DNA of 64,000 nt, from NCBI GenBank assembly GCA_948099385.1, contig CANUEZ040000024.1, positions 24,711,001 to 24,775,000 of the forward strand, written 5' to 3'. Made by a program: the position numbers and the translations under genes. This stretch comes from Fasciola hepatica. Taxonomy: Eukaryota; Platyhelminthes; Trematoda; Plagiorchiida; Fasciolidae. The notes under the pieces are model-generated. The model ran no database searches. It saw only the letters and a list, made by a program, of their open reading frames with translations, and had not been told where the DNA came from. Shown one piece after another: positions 36,001-47,374 of this stretch. Within the stretch, counting starts at the first letter, position 1. The number at the start of each line of letters is the position of its first letter.

Positions 36001-36492
36001 TCAACCACGCACTTCGTTTTCCTTTTGCTGGACGACGCGGAACGGGCCAGAGTAAGCCGCTTGTAGTGATAATTGCACTGCATCCACTCGAATAAACGCA
36101 TGAGTGGATGTCGCGAGAGTGGTAGGTATGTAGCTGCTGAGAGTATGTTCGCCTGGCGGGGTAGGCTTTATCCCGTAATTAAAACTCGCAGGTGGTAATG
36201 GAGAAACCAACTCACCTGGAACTCGTAATGTGCAACCGTAAACCAGTTTAGCCGCCGTAAAACCCGTATCGACTGAAGCGGTGTTACGCAGGTCAAAAGG
36301 GACGATCGGTAGAACCTTACTCCATAAGGGGCTATCGTGAACACAGAGGGCAGCTTTCAGCTGGCTATGGAATAGCTCCACCATGCCATTAGCCTGAGGG
36401 TGATAGGCTGTCGTCTTGTTGTGTCTGCAACCGAATGCGTTCAGTAGCTCGTGGAAGCGACCTTCGAAATGAGAACTGCGGTCAGCGGTCAC
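36001..36492 (-). pseudogene. Ty3/gypsy integrase (C-terminal half)
   Basis: 163 open codons. TADRSSHFEG near the start matches the TDRGxQFxS block with the second catalytic aspartate. YHPQANGMVELFHSQLK carries the catalytic glutamate of the DDE core (the E of GMVE). Then come the usual PLVYGxxLRVPGEL segment and a C-terminal DPFRV-like SGPFRVV. The zinc-binding HHCC domain and the first aspartate should lie at 36600-36930, where only short overlapping frames exist. A second frame (35838-36101) continues with GAISIDRLKPAFIE, typical of the gypsy integrase tail. Confidence 0.82.
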
Positions 36493-37100
36493 TATAGCAG
36501 AGCAACCGAACTGACTTACTCAACCAGTAAGAAAAGCTTATGCTGCTTCCTCTGAGGTAGGACGGGGAATATGTATGGCTTGTGACCAGAGGGTGAAACG
36601 ATCTACGCAAGTGGGGATGAAGACGCAGAGGTTGGATGGCGGAAGGGGCCCCACGAGATCCACATGCTCATGGTGAAAGCGTGCGTCCGGCTCACGTAAT
36701 GTGTCTGACGTGGATTTAGTGTGACGATGTATTTTAACGCGTCAGCAATGAAGACAAACACGGGCCCAAAGAAGTACGTCGCGGTTGACACAAGGCCAGA
36801 CGAATCGCTCGGTGACTAGTTTGTCTGAAGTGATTACACCGGGATGCGATAAATTGTGGGGGCTGATTAAGAAGTGCCGGCAAAAACTGACAGGAAGTGG
36901 TGGCAGGGGTCGACTCTGTGACACATCGCAAATAATGGTTACATCCGAAGTTTGAAGGGTTACTTGCGCTAGATGCAGGGGGCTTCTGTTTCTGAGCTGC
37001 TGGACCTAAGGACCTGTTATTTGGGCTGCGGCGATTTCTTTTAGATCTTTTCCCATGGATAGTGGGTCGTCGTTTTCGTGGACGCGTGAGAGTGCATCTG

Positions 37101-37697
37101 CTACGGGATTGTGTGTCCCAGAGAAGTGTCGAATATCCGCAGTGAAATGCGTGGCAAATATCGATCAGAAGCTGACTGGAGGGCGTACACTAGTGGTTTA
37201 TATTCTGTGAACACTGTGAACGTTTGGCCGTTGAGTGTGTGTCGGAAGTGTCGGATACCCAAATAAATAGCCAGTAGTTCCACTCTGAACGTACAATGTC
37301 GGGATTCCACAAGCTGGAGACGCTCGGAGAAGAAAGATATTGCTAGCCACGACTTGTTGACGAATTTTTGCAACACTGCCCCACCAGCCGTGCCCAAAGC
37401 CCCCGTCCATGATGCCTGGGGAGCCGAAGGACCGGGATGTGAGAGGAGTGCTATGTCGGCGATAGCTTCTTTGATCGAAATAAACGCTGCCTGCACGGTG
37501 TTGGGAAAAATGAACTTTCGCTCGCCTCCACGCAGAAGGTCTGTTAGAGGCTGCATCATTTCGGCGCAGTGCGGGATAAACCGACGATAAAAGTTAACCA
37601 AACCAGAAACTTGGCGCAAGTGCCGGTAAGAATAAGGCTGAGAACAGTCGCGAATAGCCGCCACCTTGTCAGGCTGGGGCTGTTTGCCCGAGGCCAA
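37101..37697 (-). pseudogene. Ty3/gypsy RT C-terminus and RNase H
   Basis: 198 open codons. The N-terminal part matches the RT connection (LRQVSGLVNFYRRFIP, then PLTDLL), and the RNase H part follows (LAISFFSERL, FRVELLAIYLGIRHFRH, FTVFTEYKPLVYAL). In gypsy the last block is FTDHKPL; here the catalytic aspartate and histidine are EY. The first RNase H aspartate (usually TDAS) is also replaced, so the domain is catalytically dead although open. Confidence 0.85.
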
Positions 37698-37811
37698 GAT
37701 TTAGTGACCAGGGTACTTGATGGTTGTGCAACCTAATTCCAGTTTGTTAGGATTATTGGGTACACTGTGTTGGCTAAGGCGCTCAAAAAGAGCGTGCAGG
37801 TGTGCCATATG

Positions 37812-38279
37812 CTATTTTTCTAAAAAACTTGCCAACAAAATATCGTCCAAGTACACGTGGACATCCTTCAAATCGCGTTTTGCTTCATGCATAAACCTTT
37901 GAAAGGTTTGGGCTGTATTGCTGAGCCCATACGGCATGTGCAAAAACTCGAATAGTCCGAATGGAGTTGTGGCAGCGGTTTTAGGGATGTCAGCCTCAGC
38001 CACCGGGATTTGGCGGTAGCCTCTAACGAGGTCGATTCGGCTGAAAACGGGTCAACCAGATAGGGAAGAAGGCAGATCTTGAGTATGTGGAATGGGGTGC
38101 CTGTCTGGGATAGTATCCTGGTTGAGGGCTCTATGGTCTCCGCAGAGGCTCCAGTTGCCATCAGGTTTAAGAACCATGTGAAGAAGCGAGGCCCAAGGGC
38201 TACTAGACGAGCGTATTATGCCTAATTCTAGCATGTGTTCGAACTCAGCCTGTGCTACGCGGAGCTCGTCTAGTGCCAA
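37812..38279 (-). pseudogene. Ty3/gypsy reverse transcriptase palm
   Basis: Two overlapping frames carry the palm. 38052-38279 reads FEHMLELGIIRSSSSPWAS and MVLKPDGNWSLCGDHRALN, matching the gypsy RT entry block. 37812-38003 reads [19 protein letters not shown] and [12 protein letters not shown], with the catalytic YLDD at 37842-37853. A frameshift near 38040 separates them. Both catalytic aspartates of the YxDD box are kept. Confidence 0.85.
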
Positions 38280-38381
38280 GCGACGTGGTCAGCTAAATGC
38301 TGGGGGTCCTTTAGTGACAATATGGTGGGTAACGTTAGTGTTCACCGCGGGTAGGGGTCCGGATTGCAGTAACTTTGCCGG

Positions 38382-38912
38382 CTAAGCTGAAGGCACGTCT
38401 GCGTAGGGGTGTTCGGCCTGAGGTTCGATGTAGAGGTGCGTGATGTGATTCACAGAGTAATACGAACCGGATACGACAAGAGAAGTCTGTCGGCCGACAC
38501 CTCTCCGGCATCGTGCATCGACCAGGAGGTCGAAATGGCCAAGGAAATTGATACCTATTATGGGATGGGGGATATTTGCGATGCGACGTAGGCTTAGGTT
38601 GAGCGTGAGTGACTTACGGCCGTAAGTAGCAATAGGAGTGCCGTTGGCCGCGCGGATTTGTTGGATTGATGGAATTGTTGCATCACCTGCTCCCTTTGGT
38701 ATGACACTAACTGCTTCACCGGTGTCAATTGGGAACAGCTTATTGGAAGCTAGATCTCGAACATGTAACAGATGACTGCTATTGTGGCTGCCGACCGCTT
38801 TAGTCGTCGGAACGCGTCGGGATATTAGTTTCCCTGTTTGGCACCTGGGAAGGTGGAACCGACCTCGCCGCGCCAAGCCTTCTCTCCAAGCCGTTTGTGA
38901 TATCGACAGCAA
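38382..38912 (-). pseudogene. Ty3/gypsy aspartic protease region
   Basis: 176 open codons. FPIDTGEAVSVIP (DTG at 38718-38726) is the retropepsin active-site loop, with the following VIP. An IIGINFLGHFDLLVD block later matches the LGxDFLxxFxLxVD strand of gypsy proteases. The protease cuts Gag and Pol. The N-terminal 60 codons show no zinc knuckle in this frame. Confidence 0.8.
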
Positions 38913-39083
38913 ACTTATCGAGACGGGCTAACGAGGCGGCCAGGAGAGGGGCTTCTGAGGCATTCACGTTGGTCAGAGTTGTGATAAGATTTATGGTCTC
39001 TACAGTGAGAACAACAACTAGGAGTGAAAAACGTCTGAAAGCCCGTTCGAAAGCAGCTATCAGAGTGTCCTCGGAGTGTGTTC

Positions 39084-39535
39084 CTACGGCAGGAGCGGTG
39101 GTCTGAGGCTACTCGAGTTTGTTACGGCAGTAATTTGTGGATGGTACCGTTCTATAATGCCATCCGCTTGCTTTGCTGCCTCTGTGAGCTTAAGATGGCT
39201 AGAAATCTCTAGCAGTGCTTGAATATTGGGTGGTAATTGCTGCAACCACAATTCTTCCAGGACTTTTCCCTCTAAGATTTGCCCTGCCAGTTGCTGCATT
39301 TCTCCAAGTAATGCAGGGGGCTCATTGGTACCTGACTCTGTCTCTTGGATTAGCCGACTCTGGCGGCACCATGCAAGGGATTACGACTTCTTTCAAGGCT
39401 GTGCAATCGGTGTTACTGGGTATTGCTTCGCGTATCTGGGTAGTAACGCCACGGAGAAAGCAACTGATGGTCCACAAGTACCGGGAACGCCCGCCTGTGG
39501 TTCCATGTGATTCAAACTCTGCCTCTAACATGTGA
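39084..39535 (-). pseudogene. Ty3/gypsy gag remnant
   Basis: Two minus-strand frames, 39322-39531 and 39084-39299, carry MLEAEFESHG...TTQIREAIPS and MQQLAGQILEGKVLEELWLQQLP...IQALLEISSHLKL. This pattern, LWLQQLPxNIQAxL, is typical of the capsid region of a flatworm-type gypsy gag. One frameshift splits the two. They would form the capsid of the virus-like particle. Confidence 0.78.
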
Positions 39536-39868
39536 AATCGGAATTGAGGGTCATCGATAAAAACTCAGCGTTGGCCAGTGAGACTGTCGAAGCGGACGGT
39601 TCCCGAATAGGACCGCGGTCGTTGCTATCCATAATTGCAATGGAACATCAAGTGTAAAACGATAAATAAAGATCAATTCAGCAACCGTGAAACACCTAAT
39701 ATCGACAAAAGGAAAATATAAAAGGATCATGGCAGCAGAAATAGGGATTTACCGTTTATTTGTCGGAAAAAGTATGTGTAAACGAAAAAATGTGACTGAA
39801 TGACTAATGAGTGTCCCCGGTGGAACGAATTCTTCGTTTCGGCTCGCCAGTTTAGGAATCCCCCTAAC

Positions 39869-40102
39869 TTAAGTCGGGACCTGCTCCCGTATAGAGTCTG
39901 TAGACCCCGGTCCTCGGTTCAGGACACTCGGCAGGGCGCAAAAGGGCAGAACTCAGAACGGGACAAGGTATATATTGGAGGGACGCAAAGACGTGCAGAC
40001 AGTGTACACAGGCGGAGCAAGTGGCGCCACCAAAATCGGTAATTGTTGAAATAAACAAATTCGTTAATCTTTATAATCGTGTGTTCTATCGGTAACACTA
40101 CA
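39869..40102 (-). repeat. Ty3/gypsy LTR, right (5' LTR of the element)
   Basis: 234 bp, shorter than its partner at 34513-34768 because it lacks 14 and 8 bp. In element orientation it begins TGTAG and is followed, after a short spacer, by actggcgagccgaaac, a possible primer-binding region. Confidence 0.85.
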
Positions 40103-41890
40103 GTGTCCTGATGGCACGAATGAGTTTTTTGGAGCTTGTTCGAGGATCGGGTGTTAGAGTGCGGTGCAGTTTCGAGTGCAATCGCCAATTTTTTATTATT
40201 TCTTATATATTCACCCTGTGACCGATGTCATGCAGTCGTATGTTGTACATTATGCTAAAAACCATACGGAAGGGACGCCAGAACAATCCACAGATGGCCA
40301 TTATTCATTAGGTTTCAAACCTCTATGAGTACGGCAGCTGAATACTACGCTTCTTGATTTTGTTGCAATCCACGTGACCAGACAGAAAGGGAGGTCATGA
40401 AGAATGCCCAGCGCGGCAAGCTTCGGTCTGCTGGATGCATCATGAAAACAAAAAATTAAAAGGAAGGGCAACGAAGAAGGGAAAAGCGAACCGAGAGGAA
40501 ATAAAAGGAAATCGATGAACAGAAAAATAAAAGACCAGAAAAATAAGAGAAAGTTACAAAAAGTTGTTGATGGTGCAAATTTTGAGGAGGATATGGGGAA
40601 GCACGATGTGAGTCTTGGAAAGGGAAGAAGGGAAAAGAGAAAAAGTTTGTGGAGCCTGTTGAGAGAGGAAGGGAGAAGGTGAACAAAGAAAAAACGAAGA
40701 GTCCTCAGTTGTCTCCCATAAACCTGGCCAAGTGAAGGAAGAGAGGAAAAGAACAAACGTCATGGGTCACCCGGCACGGGGATTGGTCCTCCCCAGCATC
40801 ATTCGACGGACACCTACTCTCACACACCCACGCATCTCAACAACATACAAAGCTCACATAACACTGGTTTCCAACTCGATGGATTAGGGTCGATTGCGTA
40901 GTAAAGGGAAAACTGTATGATGTGGTGCAGGTAGGACCTTCCGTTATTTCTCCTTTTTGAATAGAGTCCACAGGTGGACTGTACGCAAAGGGCTTCTCAG
41001 TTGTCTGCATGGAATGTAAGGGATGTTGGGTGAACAGTAAGACGAGTGCTGGTGAGAGATCTATTAGCGGCCCGGAGAAATGACGATAGTCACTAGAGGT
41101 GAATCTGGGCATCATTCTCACTCCTGGATGGGGCTAGAACTGGGTAGAGACCCAATTTATAGCATAAAATCCGTTACACTATGCCACAGAAGGACATTCC
41201 TCATCGTACTTCTTAACCCTGCTTCCTCCATAGATTTCTACGAACACAACGGAAAAAGAACGGTTCGACCAAACCCGGAAACTGGACTGTGGCAACACTG
41301 GTTCCAGAAACCAAGGATGTATAGCAATTCCCGAGGCCCCTTGTCTAACACTGCACAGTCATCCCGGCGATGGAACCTGGTTTGCTGGAAGACAACGGTT
41401 ACCAGGCCGTCTATCCTAGTGAATCCTCGTGAGTTTTGAGTGCGGCCGCTAGATAGATGAAGGTAACACTATAGTCCACATGAGCAGTAGTATATTTGCC
41501 TTTTTTAGTCTTCGTATACTGCCTCAGTGAACGCTCGTTATGCGCAACGTCCCTCACAGTTGATATGCTATGAGGCTTTGCTTTTCCCACTTATTTTTAG
41601 AGGGGATTTGCCGAAATACGCTGGGCATTAGTGGGTGCGAAACTTGTGCGAATACTACCGAGGGCTGGTCAACTGTCATGAGTCCTAACGATCTGCTAAC
41701 CACAAGTATGAAATTGAGTTGGCCTAGTGTGTCAAAATGCATCCGAACAAGTACCATAGCTACGTGCAGTCTAAGGGTTCTTCGAGAGACGCAGAAGGAC
41801 CACTGACGACCCATAATCACGGGGTGGCAATAGACAACCAAAGCAGAGCCGATGCTCGGTGTGTGTATTTTAGTTGAGTGCATAGAACAA
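40103..41890. other. Unassigned, with a purine-rich tract at about 40380-40770
   Basis: No gene or element is supported. From about 40380 to 40770 the plus strand is strongly rich in A and G, which by itself leaves the opposite strand open for 151 codons. The remaining sequence to 41890 has only short overlapping frames. Confidence 0.45.
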
Positions 41891-41899
41891 GACGGTTTG

Positions 41900-43440
41900 C
41901 AGATAAGTTTTGGGGTTGCGACTCTTCCAACTGGCATAACAGTTTTGAATCTCGCGGAGGAAATCGCACGCAAATACCTAGAAGGGTTAGATATCCATAA
42001 ATCTGCCGGGCCAGATGATATTCACGCTGCTATCATTGAGCCACTGGCCGATATTCTATCCCTTCCAGTACATAAGTTATATTTGGCCACCCTGGACCAT
42101 GGTAGGTTGCCACGGGACTGGAAAAATGCAGCGGTGATAGCTACACATAAAGGGGGCCCTGCTCCGAAATGGGAAACTACGGAACTGTTAGCATAACCTA
42201 CATTCTATGCAAAGTGTTAGAGAAGATCATCCCCGTGCACGTCTGAGAGCACCTACTAGGGAATTCAGAGCTTTGCCCAGCTCAACGTGGATTTCTTAAA
42301 TTCAGGTAGTGATTGACCAATCTTTTGAGCTTCCTGGACGAAGTCACTCAAAGAGTGGACGAAGGGAAATAAATGGAAGTATGTTACCTTGACTCAAGCA
42401 GGGCCTTTGACTCGGTAAACCATCAGCCACTACTGATCAAGTTTAGGCCATTTGGTATAAGCGGGTGGATTCAGGAGTGGTTAGGAGGCTTCCTTACCGC
42501 TAGAAAGTTCTACTTTGGAGTAGGTGAAAATAACTATAGGTTAGAAAACGTCGCCAGTGGAGTTCCGTAATAGGTCCACTTCTGTTTCTTCTGTTTATTA
42601 AGGATTAAGCCTCAGTCCTATGGTCACCAAGCTTCTTCTTCGCAGATGACGTGAAGTTAGTGGGACTTAGTGGAGAGAGGAGCTCAGCAGAGACATACTT
42701 GCCCTTCTTAACTGGGCACAGAAGTGGGACTTACCCCCCAATGCTGGGAAGAGCCACCTGGTGTCACTGACAGCGACAAGCCTGAAGGTTGCACACGATC
42801 AAGGCCCATTTACTACGGCGGCAGTAAGCAGGGTGAAGGACCTCGGAATTTTGGTGGCTTCTGACCTTAAATGGTCGGGTCAGTGTGCAGCAGCTGCAGA
42901 AATGACACGCGGTGAGCTCTCCAGGTTGAGATCAACGTTTTCGTGCAGACAGCCAAGGGTTTTCATGCAAGTATACATGCCTGCATTTAGACCCCTTTTC
43001 AGAAAACTGTGTTCAGGCATAGTCACCCTTCTACAAAAAAGGTGCCCCCTGTTTGGAGAACGTACAACGTCTTGCAACGCGCATGATTGGAGGTCAGAGA
43101 GGAAAGACGTATGAGCAGACGCCAGGACCTCAGACTTTTCTCTATGGAAAGGAGGGGACTACGATGGGAGCCCAGAGACATTTAAGATAACCAAAAGCTT
43201 TTTTCGCTTAGACAGGAGAGTTTATTCCATAGGGCAACAGACTGAAAAACAAGAGGTCACGGGAAGAAGCTGGCGAAAGTTCGATCTAGGCTGATAGCTA
43301 GATCTCACTTCTCTAGAAATAGGGTGGCAAACTACTGGAATAGACTGCCGGAAGAGGTATCAGAACTGGGGACTGTCAAGGCTTGATTGGCCGTGGCCAT
43401 TATTTGCCCTGTGCAAACGGAACTGAACTGAAACTAACTC
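41900..43440 (+). mobile_element. CR1-like LINE, 5'-truncated RT copy
   Basis: Plus-strand RT in order: KSAGPDDIHAAIIEPLAD and LPRDWKNAAVIATHKGG (42000-42150), a decayed QRGFLKxR block, VCYLDSSRAFDSVNH (about 42380-42425), FFADDVKLVG with FADD at 42639-42650, GPFTTAAVSRVKDLGILV (about 42807-42860), thumb pieces, and ANYWNRLPEEVSELGTVKA at about 43327-43383. It ends near a gaactgaactgaaact run that resembles a short-repeat tail. The RT is broken by a stop at 42568-42570, by frameshifts and by other stops. The endonuclease is absent. Confidence 0.8.
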
Positions 43441-44179
43441 TTTGAACAGGGTTGCACTCTGGACGATGGCCGCTGTGGGTCGCTTTGGTCTCCAACTCGG
43501 TGGTTTAGTGTTGGGGTAGTTGTCTGTTGTCACTGAAAAACGGCTAAATATGTGTAGAAGCTCTACGCACTAATTGGAGAGTGTATGTAGCATCATTTTC
43601 GCAAAACTCAGGAGGCGGATATATATATATATATGTATATATATACATATAACGCTTTATAAAGCCCAGTACTGTATGTGTCGCAGTTTATATCAAAACG
43701 ACGTTCACAACATTGTCACTTCTTTTCCCACATGTAAGATCTCAGAAATCGATACGCCACTTATCGGTTTTACAGTAATTCGGTATTTTGACTTTTATGC
43801 TTTCTTTCAAGCTTTTTAACCATTTTTCCTTACAACTATAAACATGATGACGTTAAATTGCAATTCCACTTGGTGCTCGTGACTAATGTGGCCAGGTAGC
43901 CGGATATTGCTTGGAGAGCGCTTTAAACCTAAGTGTCTTTAAGACTCAGCTGTCACATTTATTCATGCCTTACACGGGATGAATGAATGTGACTGCTGAA
44001 TCCTAAAATTACGTAGGTTGGAAGCACTCTGCGAAGGACATTATGATGCCCCTAAACATTCAGGTGAGTTGCGTCCTTGTGCTAAGGTTTTATGCCCTTC
44101 GAAATGAACGATGGTCTTTACGAAGCTCTGGAGAAGTGTTATGTGACGTTACTCGAAGGGGTGTGCATCATGATGAAAA
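43441..44179. other. Unassigned flank with TA microsatellite
   Basis: No coding signal. At 43619-43650 there is an imperfect, partly palindromic TA/TG run. The rest, up to the start of the second inverted repeat, is unrecognised. Confidence 0.5.
43619..43650. repeat. TA-rich microsatellite
   Basis: Alternating AT units with single G and C interruptions (atatatgtatatatatacat core), which makes the tract partly self-complementary. Confidence 0.85.
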
Positions 44180-44190
44180 GTATACTCTGA

Positions 44191-44816
44191 CCTAATCGTT
44201 TCGACGTTGATCCTCACTCGTCTGACGCTTCGGACAACTGGATTCATTGGAAAAAACCTTTGATAACTCTCTCACTGTTGTTGATTTACTTCACGTTGAC
44301 AAACTCGCCACCCTGACTAACTTTATCGCCCCATCTGCCTGCAGACACATTGCGGATTGTCCAGATTACGACAAGGCACTAAATACTCTGAAAATTTTGT
44401 ACATACAACCGAAAAATGCTATCTTCGCTCGGCATGTACTGTCAACTACAAGACAAGAACATGGTCAGTCTCTCGATCAGTTTCTCCAGAAGCTGGAAAC
44501 TCTTTCTGCCGACTGTGATATCAAATCTGTCAGTGCTGAGCAGTATCGTAAAGAGTTTATTTGCGATGCATATATTTGTGGACTATCGTCAAATCATATC
44601 CGTCAGAGACTGTTAAAAGAGAAAGATTTAGACCTCAAAACTACTTACGATATTGCAAGACAATTAGAATTAGCTCATAAGCAATCCATGGTATATGCTG
44701 TTGACCCCTCATCTTCGTATTCTCTACGTGACAAAAACAAATCTTGCGACCTCCACGTTAACCCTTTCAGCCGAGAATCCTGTTCTCGCAAAAGCAACTT
44801 CCTGTTACTTTTGTAG
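44191..44816 (+). pseudogene. Ty3/gypsy gag fragment (left copy)
   Basis: From 44191 one frame reads PNRFDVDPHSSD and DNWIHWKK, the usual start of a CsRn1-type gypsy gag. The frame is then lost by one base in a run of six A at 44251-44256. It continues in the next frame for 189 codons with FIAPSACRHIADCPDYDKAL, NAIFARHVLSTTRQEHGQSLDQFL, and FICDAYICGLSSNHIRQRLL, all typical of the capsid of this family. The mirrored copy shares the A-run frameshift, so the gene was already broken before the duplication. No initiating ATG or LTR is present in the arm. Confidence 0.82.
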
Positions 44817-45381
44817 TCTTGCTAGACACTCTAGAATAAATTGTCCAACCCTAGAAGCGCTGTGTAAATCTTGTGGTAAGGGGGGACACTTTCAGCGAGT
44901 GTGTCGATCTTCGTCTCCAGCGATAGCAGCATCCCGACGACCGCCCTTATCTGCTGTTACCACCGCTACTATTCCAACCTGTTTCTCTAGTGCTGCATTT
45001 AACAAAGAATTCAATAAAATCCTCGTACATGATCTTATTGACACAGGCAATTCGTTGAATTATCTCTCCAAATCTGTTGTTGATAAACAACGCAGGCCAA
45101 TCATCCCTTCCCAGCTACGAGTCAAAATGGCTTTCACACGTTTTTCTAGTGTATCTTATGGTCATCTTCACTCTTCTATCCAGTATATAGATCACCGTTA
45201 CCGTCATATAAAACTCTCTGTCCTCCCCAACTTCTGTACGGACCTACTCCTTGGTCCTGATTTTCTTAAATTACACAAAACTGTCGAGATTCCTCTTCTG
45301 AAAGTAAGCCTCCCTTTACTGTGTCAAAACGGAGATCGCTTCGGATTGTACCGAAAAAAAGATAAACCATGTGAAATGTGA
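44695..45381 (+). pseudogene. Zinc knuckle and aspartic protease fragment (left copy)
   Basis: A 228-codon frame overlaps the gag frame by about 120 nt. It has two zinc-knuckle-like motifs, CYFC-x4-H-x5-C and CKSCGKGGHFQRVC, then LIDTGNSLNYLSK with the DTG of a retropepsin and LLGPDFLKLH. This is the nucleocapsid and protease portion of a Ty3/gypsy element. The frame ends at TGA 45379-45381, and no reverse transcriptase follows. Instead the Penelope terminal repeat begins at once. The frame offset to gag could be decay or an old programmed shift. Confidence 0.82.
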
Positions 45382-45540
45382 TGGTAAAATCTCATTGTTT
45401 AATAACACAGCGTAGTCGAAATCGTTGGTAGGTTGCCGACATTTCGGTCACCACGGGTAACCTTTTTCAAGACTGGTTTTACTACCGAATGAAACTGGAA
45501 TGATAGCTTAGAGAAATTTGGCGTTAGTCACAGTTTGTTC
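45382..45540 (+). repeat. Penelope terminal repeat, copy 1
   Basis: About 160 bp that recurs as its reverse complement at 47982-48144 and at 50711-50870. It lies at the 3' end of the minus-strand Penelope copy and directly after the gag-protease fragment. It contains a hammerhead-like motif on the minus strand at 45437-45471. Confidence 0.85.
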
Positions 45541-47374
45541 GTGTGTTGGTCTGTGTGTTTGTGATGCTGTTTAATGCAAAGGTGGAGGTTGAATCTCCGT
45601 CCATACTATGTGTACGTGATAGTGGGGTCATTTGAGGTCAACAAGGTGTTATGATCCATTTTGGTGTTTATCCATCCGCGTCGTAAGTGTCATCCATATG
45701 CTTGAAATCTCTGCCCCATCGTTGCGGTTGAGACACGGTTGGTGGGCGGTAATTGCCAGAGCCTCCGCGTAAAGACGCTCGGTGTATGTACGAAATCCAT
45801 ATTGGAGGATTCTGGTGTTTTCGTAGTCGATGGTGTGGTTTTCGGATATGGCGTGAAGTGCGATTGCAGAGTCGCGTTCCAACTTTCTTAAAGCCATGTG
45901 GTCTCTCGGCCTGAATTTTCTTTACTTTTGTGTTCTGCGATTCCGGTTTTAACCTGTCTGCATGTTTGCCCAATGTACTGAGCGAGGCAGTCTTTGCAGT
46001 TGATCATGTAAACACAATTGTTCTGCTCGTGTGTGTTGAGAGTTATCGGTCCTTGTGAGATGACATCGCGACGTGTTATTTATTCGGAAGAAAACGCGAA
46101 CACCATACGCACCAGGTATTTTTCGGATTGCCTCCGATTTGCCCGATCTGTACGGGATACCAATAGGGGTTAGCCAGTCTACGTCCTTCTTGTCGTGTGT
46201 TGCTGGCTTGTTTCTTAACGCATCAGTTACTAGTCCTCGTGGGTAGTTGTTATTTTGAAGGACCGTTTGTAAGCGTTGCATTTCCTGTTTATGAGTGACA
46301 TCGTCGTTGCACAATTTGTCGACTCTGTTGGTTAGTGACGGTACGAGTGCCCGTTTTATGTATTGTGGATGGGCTGAGTTGAAGTCCAGATATCTGTCGG
46401 AATGTGTAGGTTTCCTGTGAATGCTCACTGTAAACCTACGGGAATTGTTTACTTGTAGTCGACAGTCAAGGAAACTGATGACTCTCTCAGTGCTCTCAGT
46501 CTCCATTGTGAATTGAATTGAGATAGATTGATTATTGAGACGTCGTAGAAAGTCATGCCTATGTTCTGATTTCAGAATTTCAAACGTATCGTCTACATAT
46601 CTGGCATAGATTCGTCGTGGATTTTAAAGTACGGCCAATGAATTAGATTCGATTGAGTGTAAGAACAGATTAGCTACAATGGGTGATACAGGAGAACCCA
46701 TGGCTATGCCGTCATTCTGTCTGTACAATGATTGGTTAAATGTGAGTAAGGTGGGAGTGAGGCACAGTTCAACGCCAGTGATAATATCAGTTGGATTCAA
46801 TGGACATCCGTGTTCTAAGGTGATGTCATTGATCAATATGGAGTGTAAAAATTCCAAACTGTCTTTAATGGGTACGCTTGTGTAAAAAGATGTCGCATCA
46901 AAACTCACTACTGTTTCGTCTTTTCCTAATACGACAGTCTTTAGAATGCGGGAGAAATCACAGGCATCATTTATGTGACTTACCACCATTTTTGGTACGG
47001 CTTTAGTAGTGTACTGATGTATTTGGCTAACATATAGGTCGCACAAGGCGTATAATCCACGACTGGTCGGATAGGTGTGCCGAATTTGTGGATTTTTGGT
47101 AGTCCGTAAAATCTTCCGGGTCTGTTTATTTTTGGATTCAAAGCAAACCATAGAGACTTCCCTAGCTTTTCTTTTAGCCCTGAAAGGTATTTGCTTATCT
47201 ATGCCTTTGTTTTGTTCAGTATGGCGTTGGCTTTCTTTCCTTCAATTCTCTCATATGGTCCATCTTCCAAGTGTTGTCGAACTTTTGATTCATAGTCTGA
47301 CCTATTTAGAACGACTGTAATGTCGCCTTTGTCAGGTTCCGTGATGTGAACCGATTTGTCACTTCGCAGTGTGG

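Larger units (their letters stand above)
34513..40102 (-). mobile_element. Ty3/gypsy LTR retrotransposon, decayed
   Basis: Two direct LTR-like repeats (34513-34768 and 39869-40102) flank a minus-strand interior. From high to low coordinate it holds gag (39084-39535), aspartic protease (38382-38912), RT (37812-38279), RNase H (37101-37697) and integrase (36001-36492). A domain order with integrase last in pol defines Ty3/gypsy. A purine-rich run (aggggaagaa on the minus strand) adjoins the left LTR, as expected for a polypurine tract. Stops and frameshifts separate the domains. The LTRs differ by two indels and many substitutions, so this insertion is older than the BEL element. No target-site duplication was found. 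The stretch 34769-35830 after the integrase is unassigned. Confidence 0.87.

Noticed and set aside
40301..40756. 151-codon minus-strand open frame
   Set aside because: It is the complement of a purine-rich tract, so a lack of stops is expected. The product is a run of Phe, Leu, Ser and Pro without any motif.
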